A stretch of DNA of 64,000 nucleotides from Xenorhabdus budapestensis (GCF_002632465.1 NZ_NIBS01000002.1:290481-354480), one strand, 5' to 3'; shown: positions 8,232-18,911, numbered from the stretch's first letter. Notes: generated by a model not told the origin, from the sequence alone. Numbers and translations are program-made.

Positions 8232-10463
8232 TTAATTGGTTGTTTTTTTATCCGCAAGTTCAGCCTTACGCATGGCCAACTGCTCATGATTAAGTTTCTG
8301 CAAAGCAGGAATATCAATAATTAAGGCAACACAGCCATCCCCCATAATGGTGGCAGCCGAAATGCCCGGTACTTTGCGGTAGTTGCTTTCAATATTTTTA
8401 ACAACAACCTGATGCTGCCCCACCAGTTTATCTACCAACAGTGCATAACGACGCCCTGCACTTTGAACGATCACAGCAATACCTTTCGTTGGTGCCGTTT
8501 CTGCATTTGGAATGTCAAATATCCGGTACAGTTCAAGCAGCGACAGATATTCGCCACGTACCTGCAACAATTTTTCATCTCCCGCCAATGGATAAATATC
8601 TGCTTCTTGTGGCTGTAAGGAACTGACAACAGCACTCAACGGTAAAATGAAGACTTCATCGTTAACTTTGACAGACATACCATCCAATATCGCCAATGTC
8701 AGCGGCAGCAAAATACGAATGACGGTCCCCTTTCCTTCTTGGAAGTTGATCTGGATCTGTCCTCCCATATCCTGAATGTTACGTTTAACCACATCCATAC
8801 CTACTCCACGGCCAGAAACATCCGTGACCACTTCTGCGGTAGAAAATCCGGGAGCAAAAATTAACATGGCAACTTCTTCATTACTCATGTTTTCACTGAC
8901 CGCCAGCCCCTGAGACTGGGCTTTTGCTAAGATCTTTTCTCGATTCAGCCCTGCACCGTCATCAATAACTTCAATACAGATATTGCCGCCCTGATGTTCC
9001 GCAGCAAGAGTCAAGTTACCTGTTTCCAGTTTACCTGCTGCAAGACGTTTTTCCGGGGTTTCGATACCATGGTCAAGACTATTGCGAACTAAGTGCGTAA
9101 GCGGATCGATAATTCTCTCAATCAAACTTTTATCTAATTCTGTTGAGCTGCCGATTAATGTCAGTTCTACTTTTTTATTCAATTTTCCCGCCAAATCCCG
9201 GACTAAACGTGGATAACGGCTGAAAACATATTCCATCGGCATCATACGGATCGACATGACAGACTCTTGTAAATCACGAGAGTTGCGCTGCAATTGAGCC
9301 ATACAACTCAACAGTTCACTGTGTTTTGTCGGCTCTAAAGCATCACAGTGCTGCGCCAGCATAGATTGGGTGATCACCAGCTCACCTACCAGATTGATGA
9401 GTTGATCCACTTTCTCCACAGCCACACGAATGCTGGAAGATTCCACACGTTGACGCGGTGATCCTGCCACCGGACGCGGTGCCGGACGGCCAACTTCATG
9501 TAGATCTGCTTTTTTCTTCGCGCTATTTGTACTATTTGCATTATTCGCATTAACAGACTGTGGTATATCTACCGTGCCAGATTCCACATTATTTATGACG
9601 GTATTTGTCGTTGTAGTATCAGATGATGTAGTACTTTCTTCAGTTTTTGATTCTGTCGGTTGGAAGTCCAATACAGGCAAAAAAGTTATCTGCTCAGGTT
9701 CAACCACAAAACACAATACCGCAGTAATATCATCTTCTGTTGCAGATGTGATTAATGAAGCCTCAAGGCTATCGGTGGCTTGTTCAACATCATAAACCTC
9801 TCCAAGATGTCCTAGTTCATCTTTCATCAAAGCAACTTCACGCTCTTTCAACCCAGACAGATGAACACGGATCCTGCCCTGATCGATTGCTACAGCCGGA
9901 GAGATTTTTTCTTCTGATTGCTCAGGTTGCTCTGTTGTTACTGCTTGTGCTTCCTTCTCTTCCTGACTTTCTGCTGCATGTTGGATAGTCTCTTCCATTA
10001 CAGGCGCCGCTTCAGATATTGCAGTAAAAACTTCTACATTTTGCTGTTTTTGCTGTTCTTCCTGCTGCCGATCTTCCTGTAGCTCTAATGCAAGCTGACG
10101 CAATGTCTCGCAGATATAATTGAATGTATCTTCATCTGGCTCCTGAGAACTTTTATAGGCATCCAATTGTTGCTGCATAATATCTTTCGCTTCTAAAAAC
10201 AGGTTGATAATGTCAGTTGTCAGGCGTATTTCGTCACGTCTGGCACTATCCAGCAGATTCTCCAAAACATGCGTGGTTTGTTGTAGCTTGGTAAAACCAA
10301 ATGTCGCAGCGCCCCCCTTGATAGAGTGGGCGCTGCGAAAGATGGCATTTAGCTGTTCATGATCAGGTTCATCGGCATTGAGCAGCAATAAATGCTGCTC
10401 CATATCCGCCAATAGTTCATCTGCTTCATCAAAAAAAGTCTGATAAAACGCGGTAATATCCAT
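8232..10463 (-). CDS. cheA: CheA, chemotaxis sensor histidine kinase
   Basis: CheA autophosphorylates in response to receptor state and donates phosphate to CheY and CheB. Domains in order: P1 Hpt with the phospho-acceptor H46 (RSAHSIKGGAATFGF), a linker, P2 CheY/CheB-binding domain (about 195-265), a second linker, P3 dimerisation (about 345-410), P4 ATPase with N box HLVRNSLDHGIE and G boxes IDDGAGL and GRGVGMDVV, and the C-terminal P5 CheW-like domain. At 743 residues it is about 90 longer than E. coli CheA (654). The extra length is in the P1-P2 and P2-P3 linkers, which are rich in Q, E, T, N and S. It begins 6 bp after motB. Confidence 0.97.
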   Translation of the reverse strand: MDITAFYQTFFDEADELLADMEQHLLLLNADEPDHEQLNAIFRSAHSIKGGAATFGFTKLQQTTHVLENLLDSARRDEIRLTTDIINLFLEAKDIMQQQLDAYKSSQEPDEDTFNYICETLRQLALELQEDRQQEEQQKQQNVEVFTAISEAAPVMEETIQHAAESQEEKEAQAVTTEQPEQSEEKISPAVAIDQGRIRVHLSGLKEREVALMKDELGHLGEVYDVEQATDSLEASLITSATEDDITAVLCFVVEPEQITFLPVLDFQPTESKTEESTTSSDTTTTNTVINNVESGTVDIPQSVNANNANSTNSAKKKADLHEVGRPAPRPVAGSPRQRVESSSIRVAVEKVDQLINLVGELVITQSMLAQHCDALEPTKHSELLSCMAQLQRNSRDLQESVMSIRMMPMEYVFSRYPRLVRDLAGKLNKKVELTLIGSSTELDKSLIERIIDPLTHLVRNSLDHGIETPEKRLAAGKLETGNLTLAAEHQGGNICIEVIDDGAGLNREKILAKAQSQGLAVSENMSNEEVAMLIFAPGFSTAEVVTDVSGRGVGMDVVKRNIQDMGGQIQINFQEGKGTVIRILLPLTLAILDGMSVKVNDEVFILPLSAVVSSLQPQEADIYPLAGDEKLLQVRGEYLSLLELYRIFDIPNAETAPTKGIAVIVQSAGRRYALLVDKLVGQHQVVVKNIESNYRKVPGISAATIMGDGCVALIIDIPALQKLNHEQLAMRKAELADKKTTN

Positions 10464-10469
10464 CGTTAC

Positions 10470-11471
10470 TTACTCTGTCACCTTATTAGTATCACTTGCC
10501 GATTCCACTTTTGGCTGTTCGGGCATTGTGATTTCATTGGATTGTCCGGTGGGTTGCTGAGAAGGCGTTCCCTCATTCGAATCCATTCTGATGACTTCTT
10601 GCATATCCATACTACTGCTAGCAGTCATGACATTACCGCCACTGTTTTCCTGTTCAATCCGTTTTTCTGCTTCCTTATTCAAAACAATAATGCTGATACG
10701 GCGATTAACAGGAGCATCAGGAGCAATACCTTTTTGCATACTGACGGTGGATGCCATGCCAACAACCCGCAGAACTTTGGGTTCATCCAAACCACCAATG
10801 AGCAACTCTCGTCTTGATGCGTTTGCACGATCTGAAGAGAGTTCCCAGTTGCTATAACCACGCTGTCCATTGATATATTGCAAATTATCAGTGTGTCCAG
10901 ACAGGCTGATCTTATTTGGAATGCTATTCAGGATCGGCGCAATTGCCCGCAAAATATCGCTCATATAATTTTCAACTTTCGCACTACCAACCATGAACAT
11001 CGGACGATTTTCCCTGTCGATGATCTGGATGCGTAAACCTTCATCCATCATGTCAATTAATAAATGCGGACGCAGTTCTTTGAGATGAGGATCCGTGATA
11101 ATCAGTTGATCAAGTTGTTGGCGCAACCGATCCAAACGACGGGTTTCTTCACTGGTTTCAACTTGCTTGTTCTGACGGAAAACTTCTCCATCCTGCTGGA
11201 AAACGTCATCCCCTCCCCCAGGGATAGGATTTGTATTATCACTACTCTGTTTCCCCTTATTTATTGCAACCTGCAAAGGGGTACGGAAATATTCTGCAAT
11301 GCTGGTCAATTCCTGCGGGCTGGCGATAGATACCAGCCACATAACCAAAAAGAAAGCCATCATTGCAGTCATAAAGTCAGCATATGCAATTTTCCATGAA
11401 CCGCCATTATGACTATGACCATGTTTTTTGCGCTTTTTTATTCTGATAACAGAAACATTATTCGCTCTCAT
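10470..11471 (-). CDS. motB: MotB, flagellar stator protein
   Basis: With MotA it forms the proton-driven stator; the C-terminal domain anchors the complex to peptidoglycan. The 333-residue protein has a basic N terminus ([14 protein letters not shown]), a single TM helix (about 28-50) carrying the essential proton-binding D32 ([13 protein letters not shown]), a plug and linker region, and an OmpA-like peptidoglycan-binding domain (SLSGHTDN, about 195 onward). E. coli MotB is 308 residues; the extra sequence is a low-complexity tail rich in Q, S, P and E after about residue 275. Two base pairs separate it from motA. Confidence 0.97.
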   Translation of the reverse strand: MRANNVSVIRIKKRKKHGHSHNGGSWKIAYADFMTAMMAFFLVMWLVSIASPQELTSIAEYFRTPLQVAINKGKQSSDNTNPIPGGGDDVFQQDGEVFRQNKQVETSEETRRLDRLRQQLDQLIITDPHLKELRPHLLIDMMDEGLRIQIIDRENRPMFMVGSAKVENYMSDILRAIAPILNSIPNKISLSGHTDNLQYINGQRGYSNWELSSDRANASRRELLIGGLDEPKVLRVVGMASTVSMQKGIAPDAPVNRRISIIVLNKEAEKRIEQENSGGNVMTASSSMDMQEVIRMDSNEGTPSQQPTGQSNEITMPEQPKVESASDTNKVTE

Positions 11472-11473
11472 AA

Positions 11474-12355
11474 TTAGTCTTCAGCTTCTTGTTGTACAGG
11501 GACCTTAACCCTACGAACATGCTCTTCAAGTTCTGTAAATGAAGGACGATCTGTGAGAAATAATGTTTTACGACCAAATTCAACCGCAATTTGTGGAGCA
11601 TAACCATTCATGCTGGAAAGCAGGGTAACCTTAATACATTGCATCATTTTTACCTGCTCACTACTGCGCTGACGCAACAAAGTCGCCAAAGGCGAAACAA
11701 AACCGTAAGCCAGTAAGATCCCCAGAAATGTTCCTACCATTGCGTGAGCAATCAATACCCCAAGTTCTCCTGCTGGCCGATCTGCCGAACCTAACGCATG
11801 AACTACCCCCATCACGGCCGCGACAATCCCAAATGCCGGCAATGAATCTCCCACCATTGTCAAACTGGTTGCAGGGACTTCGCTTTCCTGCTCATAAGTC
11901 TCGATTTCTTCATCCATCAGAGCTTCGATTTCATGTGGATTCATATTACCGCTGATGATCAAGCGCATATAATCCGTGATGAAGTTCATCAAATAAGGAT
12001 CTTTTAGTAAGCGGGGATACTGTGTGAAGATATCACTCTGTTGCGGATTCTCAATATCCCGCTCCAGAGCCAAAAGCCCATGCTGGCGGGATTTAGATAG
12101 CAGACGAAACTGTAAAGCCATCAGATCCATGTACATCGCTTTATTGTATTTTGATCTACGCAATACTTTTGGTAAAACGCGCAATGTAGCCTTTATCGCT
12201 TTGCCATTGTTGCCCACGATAAAAGCACCAATGCCCGCACCTGCAATAATCAAAAATTCCGCTGGCTGATAAAGTGCGCCCATGTGACCACCGACAAGCA
12301 GATAGCCACCAATTACCGCACCAAAAACCATCATATATCCTAAAAGTACTAACAC
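11474..12355 (-). CDS. motA: MotA, flagellar stator protein
   Basis: Four-helix inner-membrane stator subunit that engages the rotor protein FliG. At 293 residues it aligns end to end with E. coli MotA (295). Functional residues are present at standard positions: R90 and E98 in the cytoplasmic loop ([14 protein letters not shown]) and P173 in TM3 ([15 protein letters not shown]). The start codon is GTG at 12355 with AAAGGA upstream; the E. coli gene, as I recall, also starts at GTG. It heads motA-motB-cheA-cheW and lies 136 bp downstream of flhC on the same strand. Confidence 0.97.
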   Translation of the reverse strand: MLVLLGYMMVFGAVIGGYLLVGGHMGALYQPAEFLIIAGAGIGAFIVGNNGKAIKATLRVLPKVLRRSKYNKAMYMDLMALQFRLLSKSRQHGLLALERDIENPQQSDIFTQYPRLLKDPYLMNFITDYMRLIISGNMNPHEIEALMDEEIETYEQESEVPATSLTMVGDSLPAFGIVAAVMGVVHALGSADRPAGELGVLIAHAMVGTFLGILLAYGFVSPLATLLRQRSSEQVKMMQCIKVTLLSSMNGYAPQIAVEFGRKTLFLTDRPSFTELEEHVRRVKVPVQQEAED

Positions 12356-12432
12356 GCGATATCCTTTAGCTAAGTTGGTGAGCAGATGGGATTTGAACAG
12401 GGCGAATTAGCCAATGAGGAAGAGGATGGCTG

Positions 12433-12469
12433 TAGATTACAGGCCAGAGTAACCAAAACCTGTAATCTA
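12433..12469. repeat. Inverted repeat between flhC and motA
   Basis: Perfect 11 bp arms TAGATTACAGG and CCTGTAATCTA separated by 15 bp, in the 136 bp gap between flhC and motA. There is no T-run on the minus strand, so it could be an RNA processing site or a weak transcription barrier. Confidence 0.55.
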
Positions 12470-12491
12470 GTTTTCACTTTCCCATTTAAAT

Positions 12492-13073
12492 TCACATAGC
12501 TTGCTGAGCAAATCCATCCAGCAGTTGTGAATTAGTATCGGCAGGTTGAGCGGAAAGTTTACGTTTTTTTACCGCTCTTGAAGGCGGCTGGCAAAGACTA
12601 CAAACAAAACTATTTACCGGTTGGTGAGCATGTGTGATAAAAGTTCCACCACAACAGCGACACTCGGTTGGCTGCAACATCCCACTATCGACAAAACGAA
12701 TAAGAGTCCAAGCTCTGGTTAGGGCCAAAACTGGTCCATCTTTACTCGCCGGGGGACATTGCTCAAGATATAACCTATAAGCCTTTACTACAGCTTCAAC
12801 ACCAGCACAATGTCCACTTTTTAGCAGGAAACGGTAAGCGTTGTAGAACATTGAAGAATGAATATTCTGTTCCCAAGTCATAAACCAATCCGTCGAAAAG
12901 GGGAGCATCCCTTTAGGCGGAGGGCTTCCCCGCAACTCTTTATACAACTTAATCAACCTTCCCCGGCTTAATTGCGTTTCACTTTCAAGCATCTGCAACC
13001 GTGCGCCTAAGGTGATGAGCTCCATTGCCAATTGAATATCTTTAGCTTCCTGGACAATACTTTTCTCAACCAT
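12492..13073 (-). CDS. flhC: FlhC, subunit of the flagellar master regulator
   Basis: FlhC forms a hexamer with FlhD (FlhD4C2) that activates class 2 flagellar promoters with sigma-70 RNA polymerase. The 193-residue product matches E. coli FlhC. The four zinc ligands are visible as C138 and C141 (ECRCCGG) and C158 and C161 (FVCSLCQ). It lies 2 bp after flhD in one transcript. No other class 1 regulator is in the window. Confidence 0.98.
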   Translation of the reverse strand: MVEKSIVQEAKDIQLAMELITLGARLQMLESETQLSRGRLIKLYKELRGSPPPKGMLPFSTDWFMTWEQNIHSSMFYNAYRFLLKSGHCAGVEAVVKAYRLYLEQCPPASKDGPVLALTRAWTLIRFVDSGMLQPTECRCCGGTFITHAHQPVNSFVCSLCQPPSRAVKKRKLSAQPADTNSQLLDGFAQQAM

Positions 13074-13075
13074 CT

Positions 13076-13426
13076 TTATGCTCTTTTTTTGATTGAAGCG
13101 TCATCCTGAGTGGATAACTGTTGAAAAAGATGGGTAGACAACAAGATACCTGTATGAATTTGTTGCAAATCATCCACCCGTGATTCCTTCGTCAACTGCT
13201 GTACAGTTTCGTGATCTTCAAACCGAAAATGGCAAATCAGTTGGTTTGTTTCAGCTAATTTTACTAACTGAGGCAATGCCAGCTTGGCCAACGTATCAGC
13301 CATAGATTCACTAATACCTAAACGGAACATCGCAGACGCTTTCTCATGGTTAATTAGCCGTTGTGCTAAAAGCAAATACGATAAATTTATGTCATAAATA
13401 TGTTTGAGCAATTCAACCGTACTCAT
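13076..13426 (-). CDS. flhD: FlhD, subunit of the flagellar master regulator
   Basis: Partner of FlhC at the top of the flagellar cascade. I chose the ATG at 13426 ([19 protein letters not shown]), giving 116 residues like E. coli FlhD. An in-frame upstream ATG at 13462 would add 12 residues not found in relatives. The core is highly conserved ([34 protein letters not shown]), and the C terminus is basic (KKRA). The spacing before the ATG shows only a weak ribosome binding site. A CRP site and a plausible promoter lie upstream (13692-13765), leaving a 5' leader of roughly 260 nt, like the long flhDC leader of E. coli. Confidence 0.96.
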   Translation of the reverse strand: MSTVELLKHIYDINLSYLLLAQRLINHEKASAMFRLGISESMADTLAKLALPQLVKLAETNQLICHFRFEDHETVQQLTKESRVDDLQQIHTGILLSTHLFQQLSTQDDASIKKRA

Positions 13427-13691
13427 TTCTATATATCCCGTCCGATTATATGAAAAAATCAATTAAGTGATCAAAGAATCACTCACGACAAAATTACCAG
13501 TAGCATGAGATTCAATAATCTCCGACATAACTGAAATATACATCTTTAGCCAGAGCAGTAACTGTCCTTTGTATTACTCTTGGGATCGCCCAATTTCTAA
13601 AATATTTCGGTAATGAATTGTAAAAATATTATTGCATCATCTGGATAATGAACTTGCCACAATTGATTAAGAATATTCTTAATACTAATTA

Positions 13692-13721
13692 ACTTTACTC
13701 CTGAATCATCAATTTATACAA
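13692..13721 (-). promoter_or_regulatory. Candidate flhDC promoter
   Basis: On the minus strand TTGTAT (13721-13716), 18 bp, then TAAAGT (13697-13692). The elements are imperfect. The position is the main support: transcription starting near 13685 would put the CRP site centre near -72, the arrangement reported for E. coli flhDC. This is an inference. Confidence 0.45.
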
Positions 13722-13749
13722 CGGAGAATATATGTCATTTTAAATACTA

Positions 13750-13765
13750 TGTGACATATATCACA
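13750..13765. promoter_or_regulatory. CRP (cAMP receptor protein) binding site upstream of flhDC
   Basis: TGTGACATATATCACA contains both perfect half-sites of the CRP consensus TGTGA-N6-TCACA. CRP is the known activator of flhDC in E. coli. The site lies 324 bp upstream of the flhD start, with a candidate promoter at a matching distance. Confidence 0.8.
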
Positions 13766-15139
13766 AAACCACCTTTTTTATTATGATTCTAGCTCATTAA
13801 CTATTCAAGCAAAAGAAAACACAAAATAGCCTATAATTAATAAGTTAAATTATTTAAATAAAAATATTAGAGACCATTTTTTGTTTTATACGATCTATTA
13901 AACTTATAAATTTAAAATAACGAGAAAAAATCCTTTCTTTAGCTAAATTATAAAAATATTATTAAAAATTGTTTCCTGATAATGTGGGTAGGCACTCATC
14001 TTCCACTATTAGTCGATTTGGATCATAGTTATGCCAAATTTATTAATAATGTGTGAATACTAGTCATTAAAAAGATACCAGTCTGATCATTTTTAGTTTA
14101 CGATTGTGCTATTTTCACACAGTTACTGAGGTAACATCGACATCACTTAGAATACAAGTATCACACAGATCACAAAAATAAGATAAAATACAGTATGATG
14201 TTGAAATAAAAAAATATCTGCATCTTTATCCCAGAGCAATCGCAATCAATAAGTCTCCGATACTCCAACAAATCCTATCACTGGACAAAGCCAGCACCAC
14301 TTTACCCAGTCATTAAAATTAATAATTTTTACTTATCAAATATAGTGCACAGAATGATAGCTTTTGACATTCTCTTAACGAAAACCTCATTGGCGGTTAT
14401 TTACAGCCACTGAGCACTCCATAAGCCAAAAACATAAGAAAAAATTATAATACACATCTTCCATGACTTTAAAAATGTTAAGGATAATCGATGATTATGA
14501 TGCTCATCTGACCAGTTGATTAGCTGACATACAAAGTACAAAATAACCTATTGACCTAAAATTAATTTCCTTAAATACGATAAATTCAGAAACAAAATAA
14601 TTCCCAAATGTAAATTAACCAATAAATTATTACAACGCAGAACTAAATTTAAAAAGTAATTTACAGTTTAAATAGACTGCGAACAAAATAATAGATGAAA
14701 TAAAAACAAATAGTGTCTTATTCTTCTTAATTTGAAATACAAATAATAACGAGTCATGTAACAAAATGATTAAAATAAAAAAATAGCATACAAATATAAT
14801 TCTATTATCCCGTTAAGCTTATCATTATTATGATAGTAGGTTCGTAGTTAAAGAATAACATCAATACCTATCAAAAATATCTGCCAAAAATCATTAATGG
14901 CCAGAGTTATTGATGTGAAAATTGCGATGGCTATTTTCTTAATCAAGATAGAATAAGATATTAATTAATGAGAATTATTCACAACCATTCACCAAAACTA
15001 TGAATATAAAATCGTTTTATCACATGAATGACAATGCAGTAGCTTATAAACTCCCCAATTAACCAAGGAAAATATTTCCAAGGTAACGATTTTAATCCTT
15101 ATGAAAGTAGCAAATGATGATCATGATATGTAACTACCT

Positions 15140-16440
15140 AATATCATTGTTATTAATGTCATCAATAATACAGGTAAAGCGACGGTACTTTATACAACCA
15201 GGTTTTTTGCATAACATATGTACACCTAGTTTTGTGATAACACCTCTTCCACCACTCACCAGACTGTAATACGGCTTAATGTTATATACTATTAGTTCGA
15301 ATAAATACCATATAAAATATGTTGTAATATAGAAAACGATTACACAAAATCGCAAACAAGGTTATAGAAAATAGAAAGGACCAGAGCATAAAATATCCGA
15401 TATTTTTCACATCCCATTTGTAATGGTTTTCTCAAGAAACTTTTATCCATTTTATTCCACTGCAAAGACTATTGTGAAATATCGTACATTAGGTTTTGTA
15501 CAAGCTAATGAATGGTTAACATAGCTAAAAATAGAATAAATGCATTGACAACCAATACAGAAAATACATCCCAAAATTCGATCTGACTGTCATATTTAAA
15601 TACTGCATGATATTTCCAAACGTTTTCCTTATCTTTTTACGCCCTCTTCTAATGCCATCTGATTTTTATCAAGCAAAATGATATCTGCAAATTCTTTTGC
15701 GATCCCAATCCCAATATCCACACAAATACGCCAACATCCTGCAATGTCGGTGCATCATTTATTCCATCATCAGGAATATTTATTGCATACGTATTATTTT
15801 GTAGTGCCTTTAAAATGTATGATTTTTGCCGAAGGATTAAGTTACAAAAACAGGTCTTAATTCCACTTCTTTTGAAAGGTTTTCATCATTCATACATTTA
15901 ATATCAAGGTAACTAAGAATACTCTCAGTATCTAAATCCATATCATGACAAATTTTAACTATAATGACAGAATTATCTTCGGCAAACACCTTAACCGAAA
16001 TACTCACTCCTTTTCGTTAGTAACAGAAAGTAGATGTTTCACTTCATCAATATTTAATTCACATATTACTAAGATTAACACCCTGAAACCTTGTTCGTTA
16101 TAGCAACTAACCAATTACATGATATTGTTGCGTCTTTCTTCAGTAAGAGGAATAAGTTCTATGTATGACAGCAAACAGATCACATCCCTTCTGCTGTACC
16201 TTTGCGAATCACTTGGTAGCTTTGCTGTGGGTTATACACAAAAATTGACGATCTCCAACTGACACAACTAAAAAGTAACTCATCAATTTTTCTGTAGCCG
16301 TGAAGAAAACTAATCTCTACTTTCTTTTACTTCCATATCTAAAATCCACTTTGATGAAAACTATTTATCCCGTTCCAATGAAGTGTTGAACTATGGTAAA
16401 TTCTTTTCTGAAATGATTAATTAGTTTTGTGACGGCCCAC
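15140..16440 (-). pseudogene. Degraded P-type Mg2+-transporting ATPase (MgtA/MgtB family)
   Basis: No single frame is open, but pieces in successive frames follow the order of an MgtA/MgtB C-terminal half. N-domain: KIDEL, RSSIFVYNPQQSYQVIRKGT, IELIPLTEERRNNIM and NEQGFRVL. P-domain: VKICHDMDLD, then DDGINDAPTLQDVGV and IAKEFADIILLDKN. Membrane domain: FGNIMQYLNMT, VFSVLVVNAFILFLAML, LVQNLMYDISQ, KMDKSFLRKPL and QWDVKNIGYFMLW. The N-terminal half with the phosphorylation DKTGT site is not recognisable. At least five frameshifts, several in-frame stops and one internal deletion are visible. It lies downstream of mgtC on the same strand, as mgtB follows mgtC in Salmonella, so it is probably the dead mgtB of an mgtCB operon. 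Confidence 0.85.
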
Positions 16441-16705
16441 TTAATCATACACACTATATTCAATTTCCCATCATAGTGGTTATCTCTTCTTTGCTAATAG
16501 AGAAGAATTTATAAAGTTTTTGGTGTTGCATAACTGAGAATAATGTTCATTATCATTAATGAAAGTATTAATAATCAATACCATTCCATATTATTAATAT
16601 AATGACGCTATTTCATAGGCAACACCTTATTCATGCTAAGAGATGAAGGAGGATCTCCCACATAATCTCCTTATAAAATAATTGAATTACTTATATAAAA
16701 TTATT

Positions 16706-17403
16706 CTAAGTAGGTAACTCAGCAGCAATTTCCCAATTAACTGAGCTAACACTTTTTTCTAAACTCACTCGACAAACAATCGATTCGATTTCTTTTTGCT
16801 TAGCAGGTGTTGCCAATATTTCTACACAGATCTCAAGTCTATTTGGCTGGTGGGTATCAGCACTACTTAATGATGTAGCCGAATGTTTAATCCATTAATT
16901 GCTTGCCGGATCAGCGTCCTGATTAAGATTTCATCACTAATATCACAGATAATTCGGATTTTATAACGCTGCTTTAAATCTAAGGATTGTTGTTGAGGCT
17001 GGGCATTAATTCTCTGAGCCGCTTCTCTCAACAAAATATTTGCGGATAGAATTATTGCAGTTGCAATACTCGCTGACCAATATTGTCCTAACCCACACAA
17101 AACCCCAATACCTGCCGAACACCATAAAATTGCCGCTGTATTTAAACCACGAATATTCATTCCTTCTCTCATGATCACACCAGCACCAAGAAAACCAATA
17201 CCAGATACAATCTGCGCAGCAATACGTCCGGGGCTATCAGGCGAAGTTGATATTGAGCAAAGAATAAAAACCGTAGCACCAGTAGCAACTAAGGCATTAG
17301 TTCTCAATCCTGCCATACGTTGACGCCACTGACGTTCTGCACCAATTAGTGCCCCGAAACACGTAGCAGATAGTAAATGAATAGCAATAGATGTCAAAAG
17401 CAT
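16706..17403 (-). pseudogene. mgtC: MgtC, single-frameshift copy
   Basis: MgtC is an inner-membrane protein needed for low-Mg2+ and intracellular growth in Salmonella, acting on F-type ATPase and phosphate uptake. From ATG 17403 (ribosome binding site GGGGAGAG) the frame gives 178 residues: the hydrophobic MgtC domain (GALIGAERQWRQRMAGLRTN, SPGRIAAQIVSGIGFLGAGV) followed by the start of the ACT-like cytoplasmic domain, ending early at 16867. The remainder of that domain (PNRLEICVEILATPAKQKEI to a stop at 16706) continues in another frame joined near 16880. Joined, the product would be about 232 residues, like MgtC (231). The membrane part is intact, so a truncated protein may still be made. 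Confidence 0.85.
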
Positions 17404-18168
17404 GACACTCTCCCCATAATATTAAAATGGATAAATTATCCCTTTTATCTACCAGGTTACTTATTCATTGGCTTAGCTCATTTACAGCCTCTACGATGCA
17501 ACCCAAAATCTATAGGTATAGGATCCGGCTTGATTCAGGACTTTTATGGCTGAGTGCTTATTGGCTTCGAGGTTTCAGATAATCTCAAGCCTGCAATGAA
17601 AATGATCTTACGTTTTGCAAGTACGATTTTTAATCGCTACTCATTTTTCTGTATTGGGCTAAAGCTCAATGGATAGCCTAAAGAAATAATTTCTTTATTT
17701 TGTACAATAGGAATAAGGCAGAATATAGAAATTCGATTTGGTTATTGATATGTTCCCGGAGGGAATAAGGAATGAGTATAAAGTTGCATTATAGATATCC
17801 CGACACATCTGTTGATACTATCTTTAAGGATTTAAAATAGCAGCTCTACAGTATTATTGCGTAATTTTTCGGGATAGTACAACTTGTGAAATTTAAGTAA
17901 TACCGCCCGCCATCTCAGGTAAGCAGTAAATTGAACGTAAATGAACAGATTACCGGATTATTTTTTATTAAACCTAAAACTTTGACTGTTCAATTATCAG
18001 TACTCCAATAGAATTTGGCCGGGTGTATAAACAGGTAAAATTGACAAGTAAAGGCTTTAATTAATAAATGAGCTTTAAAAAATGCTCTTTTTATCGTCTG
18101 TTCAATAAAAAATTACTGTAATTTATAATATATTGTGGTTATTTTTTTATTAAAAATCATTCTATAAG
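17404..18168. other. Intergenic region between mgtC and cspC-like gene
   Basis: About 760 bp with no recognised gene. It includes the mgtC upstream region on the minus strand. A 22-codon plus-strand reading frame at about 17772-17840 follows a good AGGGAATAAGGA-like ribosome binding site, but nothing supports it as a gene. Confidence 0.4.
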
Positions 18169-18169
18169 C

Positions 18170-18205
18170 AAAAAGCCCGCCAAGGCATTTTAGCATGGCG
18201 AGCTT
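18170..18205 (-). terminator. Rho-independent terminator of cspC-like gene
   Basis: Minus-strand stem AAGCTCGCCA / TGGCGGGCTT with the loop between, followed by TTTTTGC, 20 bp after the stop codon. Confidence 0.85.
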
Positions 18206-18225
18206 AATAAGACATAAAAGCTAAA

Positions 18226-18432
18226 TTAGATAGCAGTTACGTTTGCTGCTGCCGGGCCTTTGGCACCATCTTCAATGGTGAATTCTACGTTCTGGCCTTC
18301 AGCCAGAGTTTTGAAACCGTTACCTTGAATGGCAGAGAAGTGAACGAATACGTCTTTGCTACCATCGGTTGGAGTAATGAAACCAAAACCTTTGGACTCG
18401 TTGAACCACTTCACTTGACCTGTCATTTTCAT
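18226..18432 (-). CDS. cspC: Cold-shock-domain RNA-binding protein, CspC/CspE-like
   Basis: A 68-residue single cold-shock domain that binds single-stranded RNA and melts secondary structure. RNP1 (KGFGFI) and RNP2 (VFVHFSAIQ) are visible. Residues such as [18 protein letters not shown] and the ending AANVTAI are closer to E. coli CspC than to CspE or CspA. A strong ribosome binding site (AGGAAAGTCAC) precedes the ATG at 18432; an alternative ATG lies two codons inside. It stands alone with its own terminator. The exact paralogue name is moderately certain. Confidence 0.93.
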   Translation of the reverse strand: MKMTGQVKWFNESKGFGFITPTDGSKDVFVHFSAIQGNGFKTLAEGQNVEFTIEDGAKGPAAANVTAI

Positions 18433-18911
18433 GTGACTTTCCTATATATCAAAAAAAACTCGCCACCTTGGGCATGTGTTGGCCAGTATCAGCTATTACT
18501 TATGGAGGCACTAAGAAGGAAACGGTCTACAAAGGCTACTTAGGATAGCACTTTTACACATAACGCATTAACTCAAGATGTCGTACATAAAGTAGGTCTG
18601 TTTATCAGGCCAGACGCATTAACGCATGACTGCACAGGAATAGCAACCTTTTTATGTATTATCGATCTAAAAAAAATCCATACGCTCAATATTAGAACAG
18701 AATAACCGAATAAATAGATGCATTTATGATTTTATTTGATTTATTCAACTTTTATCTTAAGAAAAAATACTCGTGTTCTTTCCGGACAATAACAGTTTTG
18801 CAAATAAAAAAAAGTAATTGCTATACAGATGGATGCTCTGAGCATGATAACCTTGAAAATATTAACACTTTTAATTCGAAAACAGATTTCTACAATAATC
18901 GGGCTAGTATT

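Larger units (their letters stand above)
13463..15130. other. Long AT-rich stretch upstream of flhDC without recognisable genes
   Basis: Apart from the CRP site and candidate promoter, I see no credible coding sequence on either strand across about 1.7 kb. The composition is very AT-rich with frequent stops. A weaker second CRP-like site lies at about 14155-14176. A possible signal-peptide-like fragment (KKIAIAIFTSITLAIN) occurs on the minus strand near 14880-14945 but runs quickly into a stop. This is likely a large regulatory or H-NS-silenced region plus gene debris. Confidence 0.5.

Noticed and set aside
14101..14180. Second CRP site (TTTGTGATCTGTGTGATACTTG)
   Set aside because: Only one half-site is good and it is about 730 bp from flhD; kept only as a remark in the region description.
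15134..15355. 73-codon minus-strand open frame
   Set aside because: It overlaps the end of the MgtA/MgtB pseudogene; its sequence is a shifted reading of the C-terminal membrane domain (HMLCKKPGC resembles that region), so it is not an independent gene.
15678..15860. 60-codon plus-strand open frame
   Set aside because: It is antisense to the P-type ATPase remnant, which explains the region better.
16867..16890. Programmed -1 frameshift in mgtC
   Set aside because: The junction lacks an X-XXY-YYZ slippery heptamer in frame (it reads GGA TTA AAC), so a mutation or sequencing error is the simpler explanation.
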